Below are positions 12,408 to 20,833 of a stretch of DNA of 64,000 nucleotides, piece after piece. Within the stretch, counting starts at the first letter, position 1. Each line of letters starts with the position of its first letter. Position numbers and translations under genes: made by a program. The notes under the pieces were generated by a model that made no database searches, had not been told where the DNA came from, and was given only the letters and a program-made list of their open reading frames with translations. The DNA comes from VRUE01 sp963730315 (GTDB lineage Bacteria; Actinomycetota; Thermoleophilia; Solirubrobacterales; 70-9): assembly GCA_963730315.1 (NCBI GenBank), contig CAVSRD010000009.1, positions 12,615-76,614 of the forward strand, in the 5' to 3' direction.

Positions 12408-12413
12408 ATGGTA
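12408..12413 (-). promoter_or_regulatory. -10 box of the site-2 protease gene
   Basis: TACCAT on the minus strand, 6 bases before the start codon. The divergent M28 peptidase has its own box at 12448. Confidence 0.55.
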
Positions 12414-12447
12414 GGGGTCGGCCGATCTGGCGAACCCTCGCGCCCGA

Positions 12448-12453
12448 TAGGGT
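12448..12453 (+). promoter_or_regulatory. -10 box of the M28 peptidase gene
   Basis: TAGGGT, 8 bases before the ATG at 12462. It supports that start over the upstream in-frame ATG at 12369. Confidence 0.5.
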
Positions 12454-12461
12454 CGGCCCGG

Positions 12462-13637
12462 ATGGCGCCCGACCGCAACCGCCTGCGCGAGCTGCTCGAG
12501 CAGCTCGAGCGGATCGACCGTCCGTCCGCCTCGGAGGGGGAGCGGCGGGCGGCCGAGTGGCTGGTGGAGCGCTTCGCCGAGCTGGGCGCCGAGGCGCGGA
12601 TCGAGGCCGAGCCGGCTCACGGCACCTACTGGTGGCCGCTGGGGATCGGCGCCGCGCTGGGGGTGCTGGGAGGGATCCTGGCGCTGCGCGGACGGCGGCT
12701 GCTGGGGGGCGCCCTGGCCGGCGCCGCCGCCGCCGGGATGGCCTCGGACTACCCGCCGGGGAAGCGCCCCCTGCGGCGCTTCCTACCCCGCCGCACCACC
12801 TACAACGTCGTCTGCGAGCTGGGACCCGCGGACCCCCAGCGCACTGTCGTCCTGATCGCCCACCACGACGCCGCCCACTCGGGCATCGTCTTCCACCCCG
12901 AGCTGCCCAACATCGCCGACCGGCTGGGGATGATCGAGCGCACCGACACCAGCCCGCCGCTGATGGCGCCCGTGGTCGGGGGGCCGGTTCTGGCCGCGCT
13001 CGGCGCGCTTACCGGCAGGCGCCGGTTGGCGAAGCTGGGCGTGCTCCTGGGGCTGGGCTCGGCCGCGGCGATGACCGAGATCGGCCTGCGCAACGTCGTG
13101 CCGGGCGCAAACGACAACGGCACCGCGGTCGTCGCCCTGCTGGCGCTGGCCGAGCGGCTGCTCGAGCAGCCGACCGACGGGACGCGGGTGATCCTGCTCT
13201 CGGTCGGCTCGGAGGAGTCCTTCAGCGAGGGGATCAAGGCCTTCGGCGAACGCCACTTCGGCGAGCTGCCGCGCGAGAGCACCTTCTTCCTCTGCCTGGA
13301 GACGCTCGGCTCGCCGCATCTGCTCGTCCTGCGCGGCGAGGGTTTCCTCAGGATGCGCGAGTATTCGCCGCGCTCGCTGGCCCTGATGGACGGGCTCGCC
13401 GAGGAGCTGGGCATTCACCTCTTCCCCAACCTGCGCTTGCGCAACGGGACCGACGGGCTGGAGCCGCTGGCGGCGGGCTACGAGACCGCTGTCCTCGCAA
13501 GCTGCACCAACCTCAAGCAACCGGCCAACTACCACTGGTGGCACGACCTCGCCGAGAACGTCGACTTCGACACGGTCGCCGACGGCATTCGCCTCTCCGA
13601 GGCGGCGATCCGCCGCCTCGACGAGCGCTGGCTCTAA
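12462..13637 (+). CDS. M28 family zinc peptidase-like membrane protein
   Basis: 391 residues. The catalytic domain resembles aminopeptidase Y/QC-like M28 proteins: VLIAHHDAAHSG (first His/Asp), PGANDNGTAVV (bridging Asp), GSEESFSEG (Glu general base and ligand) and HWWHDLAEN near the C-terminus. Two hydrophobic insertions (about 50-90 and 190-215) suggest membrane association, unusual for a soluble M28 enzyme. It is divergent from the site-2 protease, so the two proteolytic genes may share a regulatory region. Two hairpins follow the stop. Confidence 0.85.
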   Translation: MAPDRNRLRELLEQLERIDRPSASEGERRAAEWLVERFAELGAEARIEAEPAHGTYWWPLGIGAALGVLGGILALRGRRLLGGALAGAAAAGMASDYPPGKRPLRRFLPRRTTYNVVCELGPADPQRTVVLIAHHDAAHSGIVFHPELPNIADRLGMIERTDTSPPLMAPVVGGPVLAALGALTGRRRLAKLGVLLGLGSAAAMTEIGLRNVVPGANDNGTAVVALLALAERLLEQPTDGTRVILLSVGSEESFSEGIKAFGERHFGELPRESTFFLCLETLGSPHLLVLRGEGFLRMREYSPRSLALMDGLAEELGIHLFPNLRLRNGTDGLEPLAAGYETAVLASCTNLKQPANYHWWHDLAENVDFDTVADGIRLSEAAIRRLDERWL

Positions 13638-13687
13638 CGCCGACGGGACGTCGGCGGGGATAGAAATCCGACCGCGGAGTCGGATTT
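13638..13687 (+). terminator. two hairpins between the M28 peptidase and sdhA
   Basis: CGCCGAC-GGGAC-GTCGGCG starts at the stop codon (13638-13656). It is followed by AAATCCGAC-CGCGGA-GTCGGATTT (13664-13687), whose A/T ends resemble an intrinsic terminator. Together they insulate sdhA. Confidence 0.55.
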
Positions 13688-13695
13688 GGCCTCTA

Positions 13696-13701
13696 TAGAG
13701 T
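13696..13701 (+). promoter_or_regulatory. -10 box of the sdh operon
   Basis: TAGAGT, 9 bases before the sdhA ATG, inside the palindrome CTCTATAGAG. Confidence 0.55.
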
Positions 13702-13710
13702 GCGCGCCCG

Positions 13711-15399
13711 ATGCCTACCCACGACGTACTGGTGATCGGCGCCGGCCTTGCAGGGCAGCGCGCTGCCCTGGCGGCGGCCGAGCAGGGCGTCTCGGTCGGA
13801 ATCCTCAGCAAGGTCCACCCCGTGCGCTCGCACTCCAACGCGGCCCAGGGCGGGATCAACGCGGCGCTCAATCCGGGCGATTCCTGGGAGTCGCACGCCT
13901 TCGACACGGTGAAGGGCTCCGACTACCTGGGCGACCAGGACGCGATCTCGGTGATGTGCGAAGAGGCACCGGAGGAGATCCTCCACCTCGAGCACCTCGG
14001 CGTCACCTTCCACCGCAACGAGGAGGGCAAGCTCGGCACGCGCGCCTTCGGCGGCGCCTCCGCCGCCCGTACGTACTACGTCGCCGACATCACCGGTCAG
14101 GCGATCATGCACGTCCTCTACGAGCAGCTGATGAAGCACTCCGAGCAGGTGGCCCGCTACGAGGAGTGGTTCTGCACGGCGCTGGCCCTCGACGAGCAGG
14201 GCGAGTGCTGCGGCGTCGTCACTCGCAACGTCGCCGACGGCTCGATGCAGCTGTTCGGCGCCAAGGCCGTCATCCTCGCCTGCGGCGGCAACGGCCAGGT
14301 CTGGAAGCCGACCACCAACGCGCTGATCTGCACCGGCGACGGGATCGCGATGGCCTACCGCGCCGGGGCGAAGCTGATGGACATGGAGATGATCCAGTAC
14401 CACCCGACGACCCTGGCCGGCAAGGGCTTCCTGATCACCGAGGGCGCCCGCGGCGAGGGCGCGCACCTGCTCAACGCGAAAGGCGAGCGCTTCATGGAGC
14501 GCTACGCGCCCAACAAGATGGAGCTTGCCTCGCGCGACGTCGTCTCGCGGGCCGAGCAGACCGAGATCGACGAGGGCCGCGGCTTTCCCGACGGCACGGT
14601 GGCGCTCGACATCACCGTCGTGCCGCGCAAGCGCGTCCACGAGGCGCTTCGCGAGATCGTCCTGGTCGGCCGCGACTTCGCCGGCGTCGACATCACCCGC
14701 GAACCGATCCGCATCAAGCCCGGCAACCACTACACGATGGGCGGGATCAAGACCGACATAGACGGGCGAACCGACGTCCCGGGCCTCTACGCGGCCGGGG
14801 AGACGGCCTGCGTCTCGGTCCACGGCGGCAACCGGCTGGGCGCCAACTCGCTGCTCGACACGCTGATCTTCGGCCGTCGCTCCGGCGCCGACGCCGCCGC
14901 CCGCGCCAAGCGGGTGGGGGGCTCGCGGCCCTCGGCCGGCGTGCTCGACGCCGAGGAGGAGAAGGTCGCCGCGATCGCCGCGCGCGATAAGGGCTCGGGG
15001 CGGCGCATCTCGGAGATCAAGCTGGAGCTGGGCGAGACGATGGACAAGCACATCGCCGTCTTCCGCGAGGAGGCCGGAATCGGGGAGGCGTTGGAGACCG
15101 TCCGCCGCCTCAAGCACGAGGCCGAGTCCGCCTACGTCGACGACAAGGGCAACGTCTTCAACCAGGACCTGCTGGCGGCGATCGAGCTGGGCTACATGCT
15201 CGACAACGCCGAATGCACCTGCGTCGCCGCGCTGGAGCGCAGGGAGAGCCGCGGCGCCCAGTACAGGACCGACTTCCCGGAGCGCAACGACGCCGAGTGG
15301 CTGAAGCACATCGACCTCCAGCAGGGCGACGACGGACCGGAGATCTCATACTCAGAGGTGACGATCACCCAGTGGGAGCCGGAAGAGAGGAAGTACTAG
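13711..15399 (+). CDS. sdhA: succinate dehydrogenase/fumarate reductase flavoprotein subunit
   Basis: 562 residues, slightly short for SdhA. VLVIGAGLAGQRAALAAAE binds FAD; HSNAAQGGINAAL contains the His for covalent flavin attachment; QYHPTTL, LITEGARGEG and GGIKTDIDGRT are active-site and FAD segments; CVSVHGGNRLGANSLL closes the flavin domain. It oxidises succinate to fumarate. First gene of an operon with sdhB (3-base gap) and the CCG subunit. A leaderless-type promoter lies directly upstream. Confidence 0.96.
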   Translation: MPTHDVLVIGAGLAGQRAALAAAEQGVSVGILSKVHPVRSHSNAAQGGINAALNPGDSWESHAFDTVKGSDYLGDQDAISVMCEEAPEEILHLEHLGVTFHRNEEGKLGTRAFGGASAARTYYVADITGQAIMHVLYEQLMKHSEQVARYEEWFCTALALDEQGECCGVVTRNVADGSMQLFGAKAVILACGGNGQVWKPTTNALICTGDGIAMAYRAGAKLMDMEMIQYHPTTLAGKGFLITEGARGEGAHLLNAKGERFMERYAPNKMELASRDVVSRAEQTEIDEGRGFPDGTVALDITVVPRKRVHEALREIVLVGRDFAGVDITREPIRIKPGNHYTMGGIKTDIDGRTDVPGLYAAGETACVSVHGGNRLGANSLLDTLIFGRRSGADAAARAKRVGGSRPSAGVLDAEEEKVAAIAARDKGSGRRISEIKLELGETMDKHIAVFREEAGIGEALETVRRLKHEAESAYVDDKGNVFNQDLLAAIELGYMLDNAECTCVAALERRESRGAQYRTDFPERNDAEWLKHIDLQQGDDGPEISYSEVTITQWEPEERKY

Positions 15400-15402
15400 G
15401 AG

Positions 15403-16605
15403 ATGGCCACCTACACCCTGAAAGTCCGCCGCTACCAGCCGGAGAGCGGGGAGGGTCCCTACTGGGAGGAGTTCGACGTCGAGCTGGACCCTTCGCTCTC
15501 CGTCCTCGACGGGCTGCTGCAGGCGAGGGACCGCGACGACGGCTCGCTCTCGGTCCGCTGCTCCTGCCGCGCCGCAATCTGCGGCTCGTGCGGGATGAAG
15601 ATCAACGGCCAGTCCGGCCTCGGCTGCAAAACGCAGATCGGCGAGGCGCACACTCAGGCAAACAGGCGGCCCAAGGAAAGCAGCGCCGCCCCCGGACGCG
15701 GGCTCAACGGCGGGTCCATATCTGATTCTTCCGCCGTTGCGGGAGCAGAGGAGGCGGCGCCGATTGTTGTCGAGCCGATGGGGAACATGCCGGTGATCAA
15801 GGACCTGATCACCGACATGGAGTCGACCCACTGGGAGAAGATCCGCCGCGTCACCCCGTGGCTGCTGCCGCACGGCGACCCGCCCGAGCGCGAGTACGTG
15901 GTCGAGCCGCAGTCGATGATCGACATCACCCAGTCGATGGCCTGCATCCAGTGTGGCGCCTGCGTCTCCTCCTGCCTCTCGATGGAAGCCGACCCGGAGT
16001 TTGTCGGCCCGGCGGCGCTGGCCAAGGCCTACCGCTTCGTCGGCGACCCGCGCGACGCGGAGACGAAGGAGCGGCTCCACGACCTGGGAGAGGACCCGCA
16101 CGGGATCTACGACTGCACCCACTGCTTCAGCTGCATCGACGCCTGCCCCAAGGGGGTCGCGCCGATGGACCAGATAATGCGCCTGCGCCGCAAAGCCAGC
16201 GAGGAGGGGATCGAGGACCCCAACAGCGGTCATGCCCACGAGATCGCCTTCGTCAAGATCATCGAAAAGAAGGGCACGCTCGACGAGGCCATGCTCCCGC
16301 AGGAGTCCTTCGCGCCGGGGATCAAGGGAAAGCTCAAACCAAGCAAGCGCGGGATCGGGGAACTCTTCAAGGCGCTGCCGACCGTGTTCCGTGCGATGAG
16401 GACCGGCAAGGCCCGCCTAAAGTTCGTCCCCGGCCTGCACCGGAAGCTCCCCGGCGGCGCCCAGGACGAGGTCAAGGCGATCTACCGCCACGCCGAGAAG
16501 CACCGCGAGGAACTCAACATCTACATCCAGGGCGACGAGGACCTCGAGCCCGAGCCCGACGAGACTGAGGCCGAGGAGATCGCGGCCGAGGAGGGAACGC
16601 CATGA
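15403..16605 (+). CDS. sdhB: succinate dehydrogenase iron-sulfur subunit with insert and C-terminal extension
   Basis: 400 residues, against about 240 in usual SdhB. The plant-type ferredoxin part has C55, C60, C63 and C75 for the [2Fe-2S] cluster. Two further sets, C181-x2-C-x2-C-x3-C and C238-x2-C-x2-C-x3-CP, hold the other clusters. Between them lies a low-complexity insert (about 82-118), and after residue 300 a basic then acidic extension (EPEPDETEAEEIAAEE). Electrons pass from SdhA to the CCG subunit. The stop overlaps the next start (ATGA). The extension may help dock to the membrane in place of classical anchors; that is inference. Confidence 0.94.
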   Translation: MATYTLKVRRYQPESGEGPYWEEFDVELDPSLSVLDGLLQARDRDDGSLSVRCSCRAAICGSCGMKINGQSGLGCKTQIGEAHTQANRRPKESSAAPGRGLNGGSISDSSAVAGAEEAAPIVVEPMGNMPVIKDLITDMESTHWEKIRRVTPWLLPHGDPPEREYVVEPQSMIDITQSMACIQCGACVSSCLSMEADPEFVGPAALAKAYRFVGDPRDAETKERLHDLGEDPHGIYDCTHCFSCIDACPKGVAPMDQIMRLRRKASEEGIEDPNSGHAHEIAFVKIIEKKGTLDEAMLPQESFAPGIKGKLKPSKRGIGELFKALPTVFRAMRTGKARLKFVPGLHRKLPGGAQDEVKAIYRHAEKHREELNIYIQGDEDLEPEPDETEAEEIAAEEGTP

Positions 16606-17504
16606 AGCTCGCCTACTGGCCCGGCTGCGTCTCGCGCGGCTTCACCACCGAGCTGCACGGCTCGATGGCGCTGGTCGCCGACCGGCTCGGGATCGAGCTG
16701 GTCGAACTGGACCGCGCCAACTGCTGCGGCGCCGGCGTGATCGCCGAGCACAACCAGGAGCTGGCCGACACGCTCAACGCGCGCACCTTCGCCCTCGCCC
16801 AGCAGACGGGGCTGGCGATGATGAACATCTGCTCGACCTGCCAGGGGGCGCAGTCGGAGTGCCAGCAGCGGCTCGACGCCGACTCGGCCTACCGTGCCCA
16901 CATCAACGAGGCGCTCTCTGGCCAGGGCCTCGAGTACGTGAAGGGCAAGGACGGCTTCACCAACAAGAACTTCCTCTGGCTGCTGGTCGAGGACTACGGG
17001 CTCGACAAGCTGGCCGAGAAGGTCGTCCGGCCCCTCTCCGGCCTGCGCGTCGGCCCCTTCTACGGCTGCTACGTGGTGCGCCCAAAGGAGCGGCTCGGCT
17101 ACGGCGAGCACCCCGAACGCGACCTCTACCTGGAGAAGGTGATCGAGACGCTGGGCGGCGAGGTGGTCTCCTACGACGGCGCTCGCAAATGCTGCGGCTT
17201 CCCGGTGATCACGATGAACCGCGAGACCTCGCTGCGCCAGGCCGGCACCCACGTCGGTGACGCGCTCGACGCCGGCGCCGACTGCCTGGTCACCCCCTGC
17301 CCGCTCTGCCACCTCAATCTCGACATGCAGCAGCCCGAGGCGGCGAAGATCGTCAACCGCGAGCTCGGCCTCGCCGTTCTGCACCTGCCGCAGCTGGTCG
17401 GCCTGGCGCTCGGCGCGGAGCCCAAGCAGCTCGGGATGGGCAAGCACATCGCCTCGACCGACTGGGTCGAGGAGCGGCTGGCACGCTCCCGTGTGCCGGC
17501 GTGA
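16602..17504 (+). CDS. CCG-domain subunit of succinate dehydrogenase (SdhE/HdrB type)
   Basis: 300 residues with two CCG domains: C9, C41-C42, C77-x2-C80 and C156, C197-C198, C228, C233-x2-C236. This is the cysteine pattern of heterodisulfide reductase HdrB and of the third subunit of archaeal and cyanobacterial type-E succinate dehydrogenases, where it replaces the haem-b anchors. It probably binds a noncubane iron-sulfur centre and passes electrons to quinone. Overlapping ATGA with sdhB shows tight coupling. No SdhC or SdhD gene follows. Not the small flavinylation factor also named SdhE. Confidence 0.92.
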   Translation: MKLAYWPGCVSRGFTTELHGSMALVADRLGIELVELDRANCCGAGVIAEHNQELADTLNARTFALAQQTGLAMMNICSTCQGAQSECQQRLDADSAYRAHINEALSGQGLEYVKGKDGFTNKNFLWLLVEDYGLDKLAEKVVRPLSGLRVGPFYGCYVVRPKERLGYGEHPERDLYLEKVIETLGGEVVSYDGARKCCGFPVITMNRETSLRQAGTHVGDALDAGADCLVTPCPLCHLNLDMQQPEAAKIVNRELGLAVLHLPQLVGLALGAEPKQLGMGKHIASTDWVEERLARSRVPA

Positions 17505-17614
17505 GCGCACGCGTTTGCAGATAAGCCTCGCTCGATCGCCGAGCTCGATCGTCGCGCCGGCAGCCTGCTCGGCGCTGGAGGGATCGAAATCACAACCGGG
17601 TCGGCCGTCCCGGA

Positions 17615-17620
17615 TAGTCT
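17615..17620 (+). promoter_or_regulatory. -10 box of the beta-PGM/GH65 operon
   Basis: TAGTCT, 9 bases before the ATG at 17630. Confidence 0.5.
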
Positions 17621-17629
17621 GCGGTCTCG

Positions 17630-18394
17630 ATGAGCGGAGCGGCGCCCAACCTGCCCGACGGAATCGAGGCATGTCTCTTCGACCTCGACGGGGTGCTCAC
17701 CGAAACCGCGAAGATCCACGCCAAGGCGTGGAAGCGGATGTTCGACGCCTACCTGAAGGGTCGCGCCGAACGGGACGGCGGGGAGTTCGTCGAGTTCGAC
17801 GCGGGCGAGGACTACGACGACTACGTCGACGGCAAGCCGCGCTACGACGGCGTCCGCTCCTTCCTCGCCGCGCGCGGCATCGAGCTGCCCGAGGGGACGC
17901 CCGAGGACCCGCCCGACGCCGAGACCGTCTGCGGGCTCGGCAACCGCAAGAACGAACTGGTCCTCGAGCTGATGAAGCGCGACGGCGTCGAGGCCTACCC
18001 CGGCTCGGTCCGCTTCGTCGAAGCGGCGCGCGACGCCGGCCTGCGCCGCGCCGTCGTCTCCTCGAGCGCCAACTGCCAGGCGGTGCTGGAGGCGGCCGGG
18101 ATCGAGGATCTGTTCGAGGAGCGGATCGACGGCAAGGTCGCGGCCCGGGAGAAGCTGGCGGGCAAGCCCGCCCCCGACACCTACCTCGCCGGGGCGAAGG
18201 CGGTCGGCGTCGAGCCGGCGGCGGCGACCGTGTTCGAGGACGCCCTCTCGGGAGTCGAATCGGGGCGGGCGGGCAAGTTCGGCTGCGTGGTCGGGGTCAA
18301 CCGCCTCGGCGACGACCACGGCGAGGCCCTCGGGAAGCACGGCGCGACGATCGTCGTCTCCGACCTCGCCGAGCTGCTCGCGGACGATCGATGA
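17630..18394 (+). CDS. pgmB: HAD-family beta-phosphoglucomutase
   Basis: 254 residues. FDLDGVLTETAKIHAKAW carries the catalytic Asp pair and the start of the cap domain; VVSSSANCQAVLEAAG is HAD motif II; GKPAPDTY has the motif III Lys; VFEDALSGVESGRAG is motif IV. Beta-PGM converts beta-glucose 1-phosphate to glucose 6-phosphate. The next gene, overlapping by ATGA, is a GH65 phosphorylase that releases exactly this substrate, so the pair forms one pathway. Confidence 0.88.
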   Translation: MSGAAPNLPDGIEACLFDLDGVLTETAKIHAKAWKRMFDAYLKGRAERDGGEFVEFDAGEDYDDYVDGKPRYDGVRSFLAARGIELPEGTPEDPPDAETVCGLGNRKNELVLELMKRDGVEAYPGSVRFVEAARDAGLRRAVVSSSANCQAVLEAAGIEDLFEERIDGKVAAREKLAGKPAPDTYLAGAKAVGVEPAAATVFEDALSGVESGRAGKFGCVVGVNRLGDDHGEALGKHGATIVVSDLAELLADDR

Positions 18395-20754
18395 TCGGCC
18401 ACCCCGCGTTCACGATCGAGCCCTGGGCGGTGCGCGAGACCAGCCTCGACTTCGAGCGGCTGGCGCAGTCGGAGTCGGTGTTCGCGCTGGCCAACGGCCA
18501 CCTGGGGCTGCGCGGCAACCTCGACGAGGGCGAGCCGCACGCCCTGCCCGGCACCTACCTGAACGCCTTCTGGGAGGTCCGCCCGCTGCCCTACGCCGAG
18601 GCGGGCTACGGCTACCCGGAGGCCGGCGAGACGGTCGTCAACATGACCAACGGCAAGATCGTCCGCCTGCTCGTCGACGACTCGCCCTTCGACGTGCGCT
18701 ACGGCGAGCTGCTGAGCCACGAGCGCCTGCTCGACCTGCGCGCCGGGACCATGCGCCGCGAGGTCGTCTGGCGCTCGCCGGCCGGCAAGCGGGTGCGGGT
18801 CGTCTCGCAGCGGCTCGTCTCCTTCACGCAGCGCGCGGTCGCGGCGATCGAGTACGAGGTCGAACCGCTGGACGAGGGCGCGAGGCTCGTCGTGCAGTCG
18901 GAGCTGGTCGCCAACGAGCCGCGCCCCGCCGCCTCCGACGACCCCCGTGCCGCCGCGGCCCTGGAAGCGCCGCTCGCCTTCGAGGACGCGAACGCGTCGG
19001 GCAGCGAAGCGGTCCTGGTGCACGCGACGAAGTCGAGCGGGCTGCGGGCCGCAGCGGCGATGGACCACCTGGTCGACGGCCCCGAGGCGACCCGGGTCGA
19101 CGCGGCGCAGACCTGGGAGGACCTGGCCCGGGTCACCGTCACCGCCGACCTCGAGGCGGGCGCCCGCCTGCGGCTGACCAAGTTCATCGCCTACGGCTGG
19201 TCGGCCGAGCGCTCGGTGCCGGCCGTGCGCGACCAGGTCGCCGCCGCGGTTGCCGAGGCCCGCCACACCGGCTGGGAGAAGCTGGCCGCCGAGCAGCGCT
19301 CCTATCTCGACGAGTTCTGGGACGGCGCCGACGTCGAGCTGGACGGCGACGCCGAGCTGCAGCAGGCGGTGCGCTTCGCGCTCTTCCACACCCTGCAGGC
19401 GGGCGCACGCGGCGAGGGCCGCGCGATCGCCGCCAAGGGGCTGACCGGGCCGGGCTACGACGGCCACTGCTTCTGGGACACCGAGTCCTACGTCCTCCCC
19501 GTCCTCACCTACACCGCCCCGGAGGCGTGCGCCGCGGCGCTGCGCTGGCGGCGCGACACGCTCGGGCGGGCGCGCGAGCGGGCCGAGCAGCTCGGGCTGG
19601 CCGGCGCGGTGTTCCCCTGGCGGACGATCAGCGGCGACGAGTGCTCGGCCTACTGGCCGGCCGGCACCGCCGCCTTCCACATCGGCGCCGACGTCGCCGC
19701 CGCGGTCAGCCGCTACCGGGTGGCGAGCGGCGACGATGATTTCGAGCGCGACGCCGGGATCGAGCTGCTGGTCGAAACGGCGCGGCTGTGGCGCTCGCTC
19801 GGGCACCATCACCCCTCCGGCCGCTTCCGCATCGACGGGGTGACCGGCCCCGACGAGTACAGCGCGATCGCCGACAACAACGTCTACACCAACCTGATGG
19901 CGCAGCAGAACCTGCGCGCCGCGGCCGATGCCGCCGAGCGGCATCCGGAAAGGGCCGCGGAGCTGGGCGTCGACGACGAGGAGACCGCCTCCTGGCGCGA
20001 CGCCGCCGCGGCGATGGTCGTCGTCTACGACGAGGAGCTGGGCGTCCACCCGCAGTCGGAGGGCTTCACCGAGCACGCCCGCTGGGACTTCTCGGCGACC
20101 GGGGCCGACGACTACCCGCTGCTGCTGCACTTCCCCTACTTCGACCTCTACCGCAAGCAGGTCGTCAAGCAGGCCGACCTGGTGCTGGCGATGTACGTGC
20201 GCGGCGACGCCTTCGGCGCCGAGCAGAAGGCGCGCAACTTCGCCTACTACGAGCCGCTGACCGTGCGCGATTCGTCGCTCTCAGCCTGCACCCAGGCGGT
20301 GATCGCAGCCGAGGTCGGCCAGCTCGAGCTGGCCTACGACTACTTCGGCGAGGCGGCGCTGATGGACCTCGACGACCTCGAGCACAACGTCCGCGACGGC
20401 CTCCACATCGCCTCGCTGGCCGGCGCCTGGATCGCCGCCGTGGCCGGCTTCGGCGGGATGCGCGACTACGGCGGCGAGCTGCGCTTCGCGCCGCGCCTGC
20501 CCGAGCGTCTCACCCGGCTCGCCTTCCGGCTGCGCTGGCGGGGCAGCCGGCTCGGCGTCGAGGTCGACGACAGCGGCGCCACCTACACGCTGCTCGAGGG
20601 CGAGCCGGTGGCGATCCGCCACTTCGAGGAAGAGGTGACGGTCGGGGGCGGCGATCCGGTGCGGCTTCCCGCCCCCGCGCCGGCCGATGTCGGGGCGCGG
20701 CCGGCCCAGCCGCCCGGCCGCGAGCCGGCGCAGCGTTCCCCGCAGGCGAGCTGA
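18391..20754 (+). CDS. glycoside hydrolase family 65 disaccharide phosphorylase
   Basis: 787 residues, typical of maltose/trehalose/kojibiose phosphorylases. An N-terminal beta-sandwich (1-260) is followed by an (alpha/alpha)6 barrel with GYDGHCFWDTE near 350 and VTGPDEYSAIADNNVYTN near 485, where the Glu is the general acid; KQADLVLAMY is a phosphate-site segment. It phosphorolyses an alpha-glucoside to beta-glucose 1-phosphate. The substrate cannot be told from sequence alone; trehalose or maltose are the usual ones. The C-terminal 35 residues are Pro/Arg-rich. The start overlaps the pgmB stop (ATGA). Confidence 0.92.
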   Translation: MIGHPAFTIEPWAVRETSLDFERLAQSESVFALANGHLGLRGNLDEGEPHALPGTYLNAFWEVRPLPYAEAGYGYPEAGETVVNMTNGKIVRLLVDDSPFDVRYGELLSHERLLDLRAGTMRREVVWRSPAGKRVRVVSQRLVSFTQRAVAAIEYEVEPLDEGARLVVQSELVANEPRPAASDDPRAAAALEAPLAFEDANASGSEAVLVHATKSSGLRAAAAMDHLVDGPEATRVDAAQTWEDLARVTVTADLEAGARLRLTKFIAYGWSAERSVPAVRDQVAAAVAEARHTGWEKLAAEQRSYLDEFWDGADVELDGDAELQQAVRFALFHTLQAGARGEGRAIAAKGLTGPGYDGHCFWDTESYVLPVLTYTAPEACAAALRWRRDTLGRARERAEQLGLAGAVFPWRTISGDECSAYWPAGTAAFHIGADVAAAVSRYRVASGDDDFERDAGIELLVETARLWRSLGHHHPSGRFRIDGVTGPDEYSAIADNNVYTNLMAQQNLRAAADAAERHPERAAELGVDDEETASWRDAAAAMVVVYDEELGVHPQSEGFTEHARWDFSATGADDYPLLLHFPYFDLYRKQVVKQADLVLAMYVRGDAFGAEQKARNFAYYEPLTVRDSSLSACTQAVIAAEVGQLELAYDYFGEAALMDLDDLEHNVRDGLHIASLAGAWIAAVAGFGGMRDYGGELRFAPRLPERLTRLAFRLRWRGSRLGVEVDDSGATYTLLEGEPVAIRHFEEEVTVGGGDPVRLPAPAPADVGARPAQPPGREPAQRSPQAS

Positions 20755-20833
20755 GCGACATCGGGCGCCGCCTCCTCTGCCCCCGCAAAGGCCAGGGATC
20801 AGATATGGATGGCGCTCCCGCGTCCGGGGGCGG

